Origin: Streptomyces barringtoniae
Lineage (GTDB): Bacteria > Actinomycetota > Actinomycetes > Streptomycetales > Streptomycetaceae
Assembly (NCBI RefSeq): GCF_020819595.1
Contig: NZ_JAJHNP010000002.1
Span: forward strand, 310,001 to 374,000
DNA length: 64,000 nucleotides
Reading direction: 5' to 3'
This document shows, one piece after another, positions 43,701 through 51,400 of this stretch. Position 1 is the first letter of the stretch. Every line of letters starts with the position of its first letter. Below the pieces are notes generated by a model, which saw only the letters and a program-made list of their open reading frames with translations, was not told the DNA's origin and searched no databases. The translations under genes and the position numbers were made by a program.

Positions 43701-44651
43701 ATGCACACCGACCTCGTGGCGGCCCTGGACATCGGCGGCACCAAGATCGCCGGCGCGCTGGTGGACGGCGACGGACGGATCCTGGCGCGGGCCCAGCGCG
43801 GCACGCCCGCCCAGCAGGACGGCGAAACGGTCATGCGGGCCGTCGCGGAGGTGCTCGACGACCTCGCCGGATCGCCGCTGTGGGAACGCGCCGGTGCCGT
43901 CGGCATCGGCAGCGCCGGCCCGGTGGACGCCTCTGCGGGCACGGTCAGTCCGGTGAACGTGCCGGGCTGGCGTGACTTCCCGCTGGTCGAGCGGGTGCGG
44001 GCGACCACCGGCGGACTCCCGGTCGAGCTGATCGGCGACGGCGTCGCGATCACGGCGGCCGAGCACTGGCAGGGGGCCGCGCGGGGCCACGACAACGCGC
44101 TGTGCATGGTCGTGTCGACCGGAGTCGGGGGCGGCCTGGTCCTGAACGGCCGGCTGCACCCCGGGCCGACCGGCAACGCCGGGCACATCGGTCACATCAG
44201 CGTCGACCTCGACGGCGACCCCTGTCCGTGCGGCTCGCGCGGCTGTGTGGAGCGGATCGCGAGCGGACCGAACATCGCCCGCCGCGCCCTGGACCGGGGC
44301 TGGCGGCCCGGCCCCGACGGCGACACCTCAGCCGCCGCCGTGGCCGCCGCCGCCCGCGAGGGCGACCCGGTCGCCGTGGCTTCCTTCGAGCGCGCGGCAC
44401 AGGCCCTGGCCGCCGGCATCGCGGCCACCGCGACCCTCGTCGAGATCGACATCGCCGTGATCGGCGGCGGCGTCGGCAAGGCGGGCGACATCCTCTTCAC
44501 CCCCCTGCGCAAGGCACTCACCGACTACGCCACGCTGTCCTTCGTCCAGCGTCTGCGGGTCGTGCCCGCGCAGATGGGTACGGACGCGGGGCTGGTCGGC
44601 GCGGCGGCAGCCGCGCTGGCCCGGCGGCCGGACGCGACGGCGGGGGTCTGA
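43701..44651 (+). CDS. ROK-family sugar kinase (glucokinase-like)
   Basis: 316 residues. DIGGTKIAGALVDGDGRIL is the ATP-binding start, VSTGVGGGLVLNGRLH and GNAGHIGHISVDLDG (sugar-binding ExGH-like region with His), CPCGSRGCVERIAS the zinc site, and VIGGGVGKAGDILF the end. It phosphorylates a hexose or N-acetylhexosamine. GGGGAG lies 10-12 bases before ATG. Divergent from the LacI regulator and upstream of the convergent alpha-galactosidase, so it may act on the released sugar. Confidence 0.9.
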   Translation: MHTDLVAALDIGGTKIAGALVDGDGRILARAQRGTPAQQDGETVMRAVAEVLDDLAGSPLWERAGAVGIGSAGPVDASAGTVSPVNVPGWRDFPLVERVRATTGGLPVELIGDGVAITAAEHWQGAARGHDNALCMVVSTGVGGGLVLNGRLHPGPTGNAGHIGHISVDLDGDPCPCGSRGCVERIASGPNIARRALDRGWRPGPDGDTSAAAVAAAAREGDPVAVASFERAAQALAAGIAATATLVEIDIAVIGGGVGKAGDILFTPLRKALTDYATLSFVQRLRVVPAQMGTDAGLVGAAAAALARRPDATAGV

Positions 44652-44654
44652 AGG

Positions 44655-44705
44655 GCGCGGGGCTGTATCGACATGCGGCTCCGCCGCGTGGGGGCGCCCA
44701 AGCCC
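44655..44705. repeat. Dispersed hairpin repeat, copy B
   Basis: Second copy of the sequence at 35266-35315, with core ATGCGGCTCCGCCGCGT. It lies between two convergent genes (ROK kinase and alpha-galactosidase), where it could act as a bidirectional terminator. Confidence 0.65.
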
Positions 44706-44757
44706 GGACCCACCCGCAGTCGCGTACGGTCTCAACCGCCCCGACGGGTGGGCATCC

Positions 44758-46821
44758 TCAGCAACTCACTTGCGCATCCGCCCAGTCCGCATGGTCCGAG
44801 TCGTTGCCGTCTCCCGCGTCGGTGACGACCAGGCGGAACGCCTGGGCGCCGGTGATGTCGGCGGTGAGGTGCTGGGCGGGCATCGCGTTGGTCAGCACGC
44901 CGGTCGAGGCGACCTTCGTGCCGTCGGCCCAGATCTCGAAGGTGACGGTGCCCTTCGTGCCCTTCTCGTCGTCGACGCCGACGTCCGCGGTGACCTTGCT
45001 GCAGGCCTTGCCGGTGTAGAAGGAGACGTCGCTCGGGGCGTGGACTCCGAGGCCCTTGGTGTACACGGTGCCGCCGATGGTGATCGGGTGGCCGTCGCCC
45101 CCGGCGCTCTCGCCGTTGCTGGTGTCGCGTTCCACCGGCCCCCAGCCGCTGGTCGCCGACAGCCAGGACAGGTCGCTGAGGTACGACGTCCCGGCGGGCG
45201 GCCGGACGACGACGGACGCGGTCAGCGGGAGTGCGCTGGTGACGCGTTGCCCGGTCGGCGAGAGGTAGCGCGTCTGGAGCGTGAGGCCGTAGGAACCCGT
45301 GGGTGTCCCGGCCGGCGCGGTGACGGTCCAGCCGGTGCGCAGGGTTCCGCCGGTGGCGAGTGCGGTGGCCGTGGTCGCAGACGAGGGCCGTACGGTCCAC
45401 CCGTCGGGGGCGGTCAGTGCCACGGACACCTGGCGTGCGGGGGTGCGGCCGAGGTCGGTGACGGTGCTGGTCAGCGTGGCCGGCCTGCCCGCCTCCAGCA
45501 ACGGGCTGCCGTCCAGGCCCAGTTCGGCGGCGGGCGGGTGTGCGGCCCAGCGCGGGTCGGCCGAGACGCGCAGCAGGACCGTGCCGTGGGCGGGCACGGT
45601 GGCGGCGATGGTGCCGGCGGTGTTGTAGCTCTTGTGCTGCCACAGGTCCCGCTGGGTGTACGCGGTGGCGTCGGGCAGGCCGACGGCGGACGCGGAGGTG
45701 GCGATACGCTGCGCGGTACCGGACTCGTTGAACAGGGCCACCGCGCGGCTGCCGTCCTTCATCTCCTTGGCGATCACCCAGCGTCCGCCCGCCGACGTAA
45801 CGACCGTGCCCTGCTTGCCCAGCGGGTCCTGGTCGACGGCGATGACCTCCTTGTCGTCCAGGATGTCGAAGGTCGCCTGGGAGGCCTTGCGCAGGTCGGT
45901 GCCGATCAGCAGCGGCGCGGCCATGACCGACCAGAGGGAGAAGTGCGAGCGGTACTCGGTGTCCGTCATGCCGCCGTTGCCGACCTCCAGCATGTCCGGG
46001 TCGTTCCAGTGGCCGGGTCCCGCGTACGGCGCGAGTGGCAGGTTCTGCTTCAGGATCGACAGCATCGAGCCCCAGTTGTCACTGATGTCGCCCGTGGTGC
46101 GCCACAGATGACCGACGTCCGCCGCCCATTCCCAGGGCTTGTTCTGGCCCCATTCGCAGATGCTGTAGACGATGGGCCGCCCGGTCGCCTTGAGGGCGTC
46201 CCGCATGGTGGTGTACCGCTGCCTGGCGTCGACGCCCTGGTTGTTGCAGTTGTCGTACTTCAGGTAGTCCACGCCCCAGTCGGCGAACTGCTGGGCGTCG
46301 CTGTACTCGTGGCCGAGTGCGCCCGGGAAACCCGCGCTGTTGCAGGTCTTGGTGCCGGCGCTGGTGTAGATGCCGAGTTTGAGCCCCTTGGAGTGGACGT
46401 AGTCGGCGACGGCCTTGATGCCGTTCGGGAAGCGGGCCGGGTCGGGCACCAGCTTGCCGTCGGCGTCGCGCTGCGGCAGCGCCCAGCAGTCGTCCAGGTT
46501 GACGTACCTGTAGCCGGCGTCCTTCAGGCCCTTCGCCACGAAGAGATCGGCGATGCCCTTGACCATGGTCTCGTTGAAGTCCGCGCGGCAGTGCGTGGAG
46601 TTCCAGTTGTTGAAGCCCATGGGCGGGGTGAGGGCCAGTCCGTCGGCCAGGGCGGGAGCGGCGGGCTCCTGTGCGGGAGCAACGGGCTCTTGGGCGGGGG
46701 CGGCGGCCAGGGCGGGGGCGGCGAGGCCCGCCGCGCACAGCAGGCCTGCGGTGGCTGCTCCGACGGCTCTTCGCAGGGTTGTGCGGGTGCGGCGGGTCGT
46801 GCGGGTGTGAGGGTTACGCAT
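44758..46821 (-). CDS. Secreted alpha-galactosidase, GH27, with NPCBM-like domain
   Basis: 687 residues with GGAGGAA before ATG 46821. A signal peptide spans residues 1-40 (Arg-rich start, then AVGAATAGLLCAAGLAAPALA). The GH27 barrel follows: GLALTPPMGFNNWNSTHCR, nucleophile Asp190 in YLKYDNCN, and acid/base Asp245 in LWRTTGDISDNWG, with HWNDPDMLEVGNGG. A beta-sandwich, a NEW3-like linker domain and a C-terminal NPCBM-type carbohydrate-binding domain (LSDLSWLSATSGWGPVERD ... KGLGVHAPSDVSF) complete it. It removes alpha-galactosyl groups outside the cell. Confidence 0.95.
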   Translation of the reverse strand: MRNPHTRTTRRTRTTLRRAVGAATAGLLCAAGLAAPALAAAPAQEPVAPAQEPAAPALADGLALTPPMGFNNWNSTHCRADFNETMVKGIADLFVAKGLKDAGYRYVNLDDCWALPQRDADGKLVPDPARFPNGIKAVADYVHSKGLKLGIYTSAGTKTCNSAGFPGALGHEYSDAQQFADWGVDYLKYDNCNNQGVDARQRYTTMRDALKATGRPIVYSICEWGQNKPWEWAADVGHLWRTTGDISDNWGSMLSILKQNLPLAPYAGPGHWNDPDMLEVGNGGMTDTEYRSHFSLWSVMAAPLLIGTDLRKASQATFDILDDKEVIAVDQDPLGKQGTVVTSAGGRWVIAKEMKDGSRAVALFNESGTAQRIATSASAVGLPDATAYTQRDLWQHKSYNTAGTIAATVPAHGTVLLRVSADPRWAAHPPAAELGLDGSPLLEAGRPATLTSTVTDLGRTPARQVSVALTAPDGWTVRPSSATTATALATGGTLRTGWTVTAPAGTPTGSYGLTLQTRYLSPTGQRVTSALPLTASVVVRPPAGTSYLSDLSWLSATSGWGPVERDTSNGESAGGDGHPITIGGTVYTKGLGVHAPSDVSFYTGKACSKVTADVGVDDEKGTKGTVTFEIWADGTKVASTGVLTNAMPAQHLTADITGAQAFRLVVTDAGDGNDSDHADWADAQVSC

Positions 46822-46943
46822 CGTTGACGTTCCTCCGACTCGCGAAAGGTGGCTGACGACAGGGCGGCGCCTGGGCGTCATGTATGTGTCAGCTGTGCGC
46901 GTTTACGGTAGGACGTGTCGGACTGTGTTGGAAGAGGTGCGAC

Positions 46944-46966
46944 CTGACGGTTCGATATGCCGTCAG
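46944..46966. promoter_or_regulatory. Inverted repeat upstream of alpha-galactosidase
   Basis: CTGACGG (46944-46950) and CCGTCAG (46960-46966) form a perfect 7-bp inverted repeat with 9 bases between, 120 bases upstream of the galactosidase start and 70 bases downstream of the DinB gene's stop. It could be a terminator of that operon or a regulatory site; it does not match the LacI operator. Confidence 0.4.
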
Positions 46967-47037
46967 ACGTGGTGACAGCAGGAGAGTTTGACTCGATGGC
47001 AGCTGTCGGGCGTTCGGATGTGTTCGCTTTCCGGGGC

Positions 47038-47790
47038 TCACGCCTCGTCGTCGACGCGGCCCCAGCCGGGCAGCGGAGGCTGCGGCCAGGCGGGCGGGGC
47101 GGGCAGGACAGGGACGGGACCGTCGGTCGTCAGCACGGCGGCCGGAGTTCGTCCGCTGAGCCAGCCGAGCACCTCGTGCCCGGCCCCGGCGACCGAGGGG
47201 CCCTCCGACGCCACGGACCAGCGCCGGCCGAGATCCACGGCCTCCACCGAGGCGACCGGAAAGCCCTGGGCGCGCAGCGTGGTGAGGGTGTCGTCCAGCG
47301 CCCAGGAGACATAGCCGTCGGGCCACTGCCCCGTGCCGTGGCCCACGCCCAGGTCGAAGTGATGCGTCTCCAGCTCCCGCAGGCAGCGCAGCAGGAGGTA
47401 CCAGGCCGGGTGCCGCCAGCCGGCCAGCGCGGGGACCAGACGGTCCCAGGCGGGGGCGGGCAGCGCGTGCGCCTGTGCCGCGAATCGGTCGAGGCTCTCG
47501 CGCAGTCGGGACGCCAGGCGCTCGGCGGACAGCGCCGCGTCCCGCTCGACCGCGGCGGCCAGGGTCGCCGCGTCCGTGCGGGGGCCCGGTGGGCGCCCGG
47601 CGTGCGCGAGCCGCAGCAGCCAGACGTAGGCGTCGACGCTGTGGGCGACGTGGGCGAGCACATGGCCCCGAGTCCACCCCGGCAGCCCCGACGGGGCACG
47701 CAGTCCCGTGTCGGACAGGCCGGCCGCGGCCCGTACGAGCCGGTCGCCCGAGCGGACGACTGCGGCGCGGAAGACCGGGAGCCCGTTCAC
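47038..47790 (-). CDS. Maleylpyruvate isomerase family (DinB-fold) mycothiol-dependent protein
   Basis: 250 residues from GTG 47790, which overlaps the stop of the upstream gene (GTGA), with GGGAG 6 bases before. The DinB-fold N-terminal domain carries the metal histidines LPGWTRGHVLAHVAHSVDAY and ELETHHFDLGVG. Such enzymes use mycothiol as cofactor or cosubstrate, in place of glutathione. The reaction here is not known. A longer upstream frame overlaps the neighbour gene and is rejected. Confidence 0.88.
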   Translation of the reverse strand: MNGLPVFRAAVVRSGDRLVRAAAGLSDTGLRAPSGLPGWTRGHVLAHVAHSVDAYVWLLRLAHAGRPPGPRTDAATLAAAVERDAALSAERLASRLRESLDRFAAQAHALPAPAWDRLVPALAGWRHPAWYLLLRCLRELETHHFDLGVGHGTGQWPDGYVSWALDDTLTTLRAQGFPVASVEAVDLGRRWSVASEGPSVAGAGHEVLGWLSGRTPAAVLTTDGPVPVLPAPPAWPQPPLPGWGRVDDEA

Positions 47791-48140
47791 CGGAACTCCC
47801 GCACGAGCTCGATCCGTCCCACGATGTGGGCGTTGAACTCGTCCAACTCCTCTGCCGGAACCCACAGTTCCAGGATCGTCCGGCCGCCGGCCTGCCGGAC
47901 CGGATACCGGGCGAGGAACTCCGTTTCGACCTCGAACCGGGTCACGAAGCCGGCGCCGTCGTGCTTGACGTTCCAGTCCCGGGCGATGCGGATCGCGTAG
48001 TCCTCGTTGAGGACCGGGTAGAAGATCGGCTGCTCCGGGAGCCGGGGCGGCCAGGCCCGCCAGTCGAGCGCGCGCACCAGCTCCAGCTCCTTGGGGCCCG
48101 TGGGGCGCCAGAGGGTCGTCGTCAGGGCCGCGCTGGTCAT
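47787..48140 (-). CDS. Conserved hypothetical (ADP-ribosylation-like, Streptomyces)
   Basis: 117 residues from ATG 48140 with GGAGAC 10 bases before. The pattern LWRPTGPKELELVRALDWRAWPPRLPEQPIFYPVLN ... FEVETEFLARYPVRQ ... ELWVPAEELDEFNAHIVGRIE, seen here in separate pieces, is that of a small conserved actinobacterial family, annotated by some as ADP-ribosylation/crystallin-like; I cannot confirm the function. It overlaps and is co-transcribed with the mycothiol-dependent protein. Confidence 0.8.
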   Translation of the reverse strand: MTSAALTTTLWRPTGPKELELVRALDWRAWPPRLPEQPIFYPVLNEDYAIRIARDWNVKHDGAGFVTRFEVETEFLARYPVRQAGGRTILELWVPAEELDEFNAHIVGRIELVREFR

Positions 48141-48599
48141 GATGGCGTGTCTCCGGTCGGCGCCTGCCGCGCCGGAGGGCAGGTCGGGACGTCGGACGAT
48201 ACCGGCCTCGCCCATCGGCGGACCAACGGATTTCGGCCGGGCCAGCCTCTCACGGCGCCGCGAACCGCCGTGCCGGATCGCGGTGATGGGCGACTGCCCG
48301 CCCGACCCGGTCCCGCTCGGCGGTCGTTCCCGGCCGGCCGGGCAGGTGGTGGTCGAGCCGGTCCGCGAGCCGCCGGTGCCCACCGCGGGCGTGTCCGCGG
48401 CGCGGCAGGCAGGTGACGAACTCGTGGTACCGGGACACTGAGGCGCGCGGCACTCGCAGGCCACAGCCGGTGGTGGCTTCGGCCGGGAGCGTGCCGACCG
48501 CGCCGAACGTGGCGGCCGGCATATTGCACACCGCCGCGGCGTCGCCCAGCGCCTAGACGAGGACGTGCGCCCGTCGGACTCCTCCCTACGCCTCCCACC

Positions 48600-49020
48600 C
48601 GGAAGGTGGCCCGGTCCTCGTGTCTGGAAGGTAGCCCGACCCTCGCATTGGGAAAGTAGCCCGGCCCTCGTGTCCGGACGATAGCCCGGCCCTCGCGTCC
48701 GGGAGGTAATCCTGCCCGCGCATCGGCAAGGTAGCCCGGCCCGCGGCCGGGACGGTAGCCCAGCCCTCCCGCCCGGAAGTCGACCCGCCGTTCCCATCAG
48801 GCCGGTATCCGCGTGCTTGCTGGGCCGGTAGCCCGTCGTGTCCGTTGGGCCGGTGGCCCGCGTGCTTGCTGGGCCGGTAGCCCGTCGTGTCCGTTGGGCC
48901 GGTGGCCCGCGTGCTTGCTGGGCCGGTAATCCGTCGTGTCCGTTGGGCCGGTGGCCCGCGTGCTCGCTGAGCCGGTAACCCGTCCTGTCCGCCGGGCCGG
49001 TACCCCGCCCCTCCCGCCGG
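48600..49020. repeat. Minisatellite with 24-25-bp units and 49-bp higher-order repeat
   Basis: The left half has degenerate copies of GGAAGGTAGCCCGGCCCTCG spaced about 24 bases. The right half has alternating 25- and 24-bp units (GGGCCGGTAGCCCGTCGTGT and GGGCCGGTGGCCCGCGTGCT); GGG of the first unit recurs at 48822, 48871 and 48920, an exact 49-bp period with few changes. As 49 is not a multiple of 3 no protein repeat is preserved. No gene was found from 48141 to the next start at 49091; sequence 48141-48600 shows nothing I can name. Confidence 0.85.
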
Positions 49021-49090
49021 GACGCCACCTCCAGTCGTCCGCTCGCGGGTATCCGCGTGACTCCTGGCCCCGTCCGCAGTTGATCAGCGC

Positions 49091-49300
49091 ATGAAGAAGC
49101 GCAGCATGCTCGCCATCGCCTCCCTGGCCACCGGATTCGTCGTGGCCGCCGTCACCCCCTCCCACGCGGCGGACAAGGGCTCCCTCAACGGCCTCAACGG
49201 TCTCAACGCCCTCAACGTCCCGGACACACTCAGCTCGGCCGGTCACCCGGTCACCCTGGACAGCCTCTCCATCGACGACCAGCCCCACGGTCAGCGGTAG
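49091..49300 (+). CDS. Small secreted peptide of unknown function
   Basis: 69 residues. Residues 1-26 are a typical signal peptide (MKKRSMLAIASLATGFVVAA ... SHA). The mature 43-residue peptide has the imperfect repeat GSLNGLNGLNALN and later LSSAGHPVTLDSLSIDD, rich in Leu, Asn, Ser and Asp, with no Cys. The start of the gene is immediately after the minisatellite. No family is recognised. Possible surface-active or extracellular structural role is only a guess. Confidence 0.65.
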   Translation: MKKRSMLAIASLATGFVVAAVTPSHAADKGSLNGLNGLNALNVPDTLSSAGHPVTLDSLSIDDQPHGQR

Positions 49301-49444
49301 GCCCGACGGTTCACGGCGCGCGTGCCGGTGTCCCCGCCGAAGGGGGCACCGGCATTCCCGTTCCGGCGCCCTAACCGGGGCGGGGTTTCCGTGGCAGGGT
49401 GGAGCGGGCAAGCCTCAGGGGGCCAACACAAGAGGGGGGAGTCC

Positions 49445-50488
49445 GTGACCGTCGTCTGGATCAACGGCGCGTTCGGTGCGGGGAAGACCACCACCGCACG
49501 GGAGCTGATCGAGCTGATCCCGAACAGCACGCTCTTCGACCCCGAGGTCATCGGCGCGGGGCTCACGCACCTCCTGCCGGCCAAGCGCCTCGCCGAGGTC
49601 GGTGACTTCCAGGACCTGCCGATCTGGCGCCGGCTCGTGGTCGACACGGCGGCCGCGATGCTCGCCGAGCTCGGTGGGACCCTCGTGGTGCCGATGACCC
49701 TGCTCCGCCAGGAGTACCGCGACGAGATCTTCGGCGGCCTCGCCGCCCGCAGGATCACCGTGCACCATCTGCTGCTCGCCCCGGCTGAAACGATCCTGCG
49801 GCAGCGGATAGCCGGGCGGCAGATCCCGCCGGACCTGCCCGACGGCGAGATACGGCAGCAACAGTGGGCCTACGACCACATCGAGCCCTACCGCGCCGCC
49901 CTCGCCTCCTGGCTCACCGCCGACGCCCACCTCGTGGACACCAGCGCCCTCACGCCGTACGCGACCGCGGTCCGCATCGCCGACGCCGTCGGCAGCGGTG
50001 CCGTATCGCCCTGTGACATCGTGCAGACCCCCGAGCCGACCGCCGAGACCCTCGCCGCCGGGGTGCTGCTCTTCGACGAGCACGACCGGGTCCTGCTCGT
50101 GGACCCCACCTACAAGCCCGGCTGGGAGTTCCCCGGTGGCGTGGTGGAGCGCGGCGAGGCACCGGCCCGTGCCGGGATGCGCGAGGTCGCCGAGGAGACG
50201 GGGATCCGGCTGCGGGAGGTGCCCCGGCTGCTCGTCGTGGACTGGGAACGGCCGGTGCCGCCCGGCTTCGGGGGGCTGCGGCTGCTGTTCGACGGCGGCC
50301 GGCTGGAGTCCGGTGAGGCGTCCCGGGTGCTGCTGCCGGGCCCGGAGCTGCGCGGCTGGCGCTTCGCCAGCGAGCAGGAGGCCGCCGGGATGCTGCCGCC
50401 GGTGCGCTATGAGCGGCTGCGCTGGGCCCTGCGGGCCCGTGAGCGCGGGACCGCGCTGTATCTGGAGGCCGGGGTGCCGGTCGGCTGA
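49445..50488 (+). CDS. P-loop kinase-like ATPase fused to a NUDIX hydrolase
   Basis: 347 residues from GTG 49445, with AGAGGGGGGAG 8 bases upstream. Residues 1-190 are a P-loop NTPase of the small kinase type: VWINGAFGAGKTTTARELIE (Walker A GAFGAGKTT) and ILRQRIAGRQIP (lid arginines). Residues 205-347 form a NUDIX domain with the box GGVVERGEAPARAGMREVAEETGI, in pieces GGVVERGE and REVAEETGI matching Gx5Ex7REUxEExGU. The fusion suggests nucleotide phosphorylation or pyrophosphate hydrolysis on one substrate. The same pairing is seen in some Streptomyces genomes as I recall, but the substrate is unknown. Confidence 0.85.
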   Translation: MTVVWINGAFGAGKTTTARELIELIPNSTLFDPEVIGAGLTHLLPAKRLAEVGDFQDLPIWRRLVVDTAAAMLAELGGTLVVPMTLLRQEYRDEIFGGLAARRITVHHLLLAPAETILRQRIAGRQIPPDLPDGEIRQQQWAYDHIEPYRAALASWLTADAHLVDTSALTPYATAVRIADAVGSGAVSPCDIVQTPEPTAETLAAGVLLFDEHDRVLLVDPTYKPGWEFPGGVVERGEAPARAGMREVAEETGIRLREVPRLLVVDWERPVPPGFGGLRLLFDGGRLESGEASRVLLPGPELRGWRFASEQEAAGMLPPVRYERLRWALRARERGTALYLEAGVPVG

Positions 50489-50633
50489 GCCGGTCGCCGC
50501 GACGGCCGGGACCGCCGCAGGACCACGCGACGGGACAGGCGCCGTGCGACGGTCACCCGCTCTCCCGCGCCGGGGCCCGGGCCCCCACGTCGGCGGGCGG
50601 CCGGCGCCGGGCGGCAGCGGGTGCGCCCGGTGA

Positions 50634-51338
50634 TCAGGCGGTGGCCGCCACCTCGCGCAGGGCCGTCGCGGCGCCGGTCAGCACCGCGTCCCCGTGCCCG
50701 AAGCACGCCACCTCCGCCTCCAGCTCGGCCAACCGGCGCAGGGATGCCAGGAGTTGGGGTCGATCGAGGTTGAACACCCCCGGCATCACCGATCCGTCGA
50801 GCGGCGAGGCCGCCACCGTGTCCCCGGTGAACAGCACGCCATGCTCGGGCAGGAACAGCGCGATGCTGCCGTCGGTGTGCCCCGGCACGTGGATCACCCG
50901 GGCGCCCCCGCCGAAGTCCAGCACATCGCCGTCCGACACGCCGGTGACCGCGGCGGGCGGCACCGGCCTACCGTCGGGGAGATGCTCGGCCACCGCCGCG
51001 TGGATCGGCAGCTCCCAGTCCTCGAACCGCGGGGACGGGCCGGGGAGTTCACCCCGGACGAACGGCGCGTCCAGGTGGTGTGCCAGCACCTCGGCACCGC
51101 TCAGCGCGGCGAACTCGCCCGCCCCGCCCACGTGGTCCTCGTGGAAGTGGGTCAGCACGATCCGCCGTACGTCCCCGGGTGCGTGCCCCAGTTCCTCGAC
51201 CGCCTCGGCGATCGCACGGCCGGCGCCGATCGTGCCCGCGTCGATCAACGTCAACTCCTCGGCGTCGCGCCAGAGATAGGCCTGACCGACGGGGAAACGC
51301 AGGAGGTGCAGCCGGGGGAGCAGTTCGATGACGTCCAT
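50634..51338 (-). CDS. MBL-fold metallo-hydrolase
   Basis: 234 residues. Zinc-site motifs: THFHEDHVGG (HxHxDH) near residue 62-67, HVPGHTDGS, and FTGDTVAASP (Asp) with GHGDAVLTG (His) near the C-terminus. It is of the glyoxalase-II/beta-lactamase-fold group; substrate unknown. There is no signal peptide. It is convergent with the kinase-NUDIX gene, with a perfect palindrome GGGGCCCGGGCCCC between. Confidence 0.9.
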   Translation of the reverse strand: MDVIELLPRLHLLRFPVGQAYLWRDAEELTLIDAGTIGAGRAIAEAVEELGHAPGDVRRIVLTHFHEDHVGGAGEFAALSGAEVLAHHLDAPFVRGELPGPSPRFEDWELPIHAAVAEHLPDGRPVPPAAVTGVSDGDVLDFGGGARVIHVPGHTDGSIALFLPEHGVLFTGDTVAASPLDGSVMPGVFNLDRPQLLASLRRLAELEAEVACFGHGDAVLTGAATALREVAATA

Positions 51339-51400
51339 GCGCCGACGGTAGGCGGCGCCCCCGCCCGTGGGCGAGGGCGCTCTGCCGGAGGCAGAAGGGC

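Noticed and set aside
44770..46827. 685-codon plus-strand frame
   Set aside because: Antisense to the GH27 alpha-galactosidase, which has catalytic motifs and a signal peptide.
48141..48600. Possible pseudogene on the minus strand upstream of the DinB operon
   Set aside because: Short stretches look protein-like (SRYHEFVTCLPRRGHA) but I could not tie them to any family or to one frame.
48600..49030. CRISPR-like array
   Set aside because: The repeats are tandem with no unique spacers of constant length and no cas genes; it is a minisatellite.
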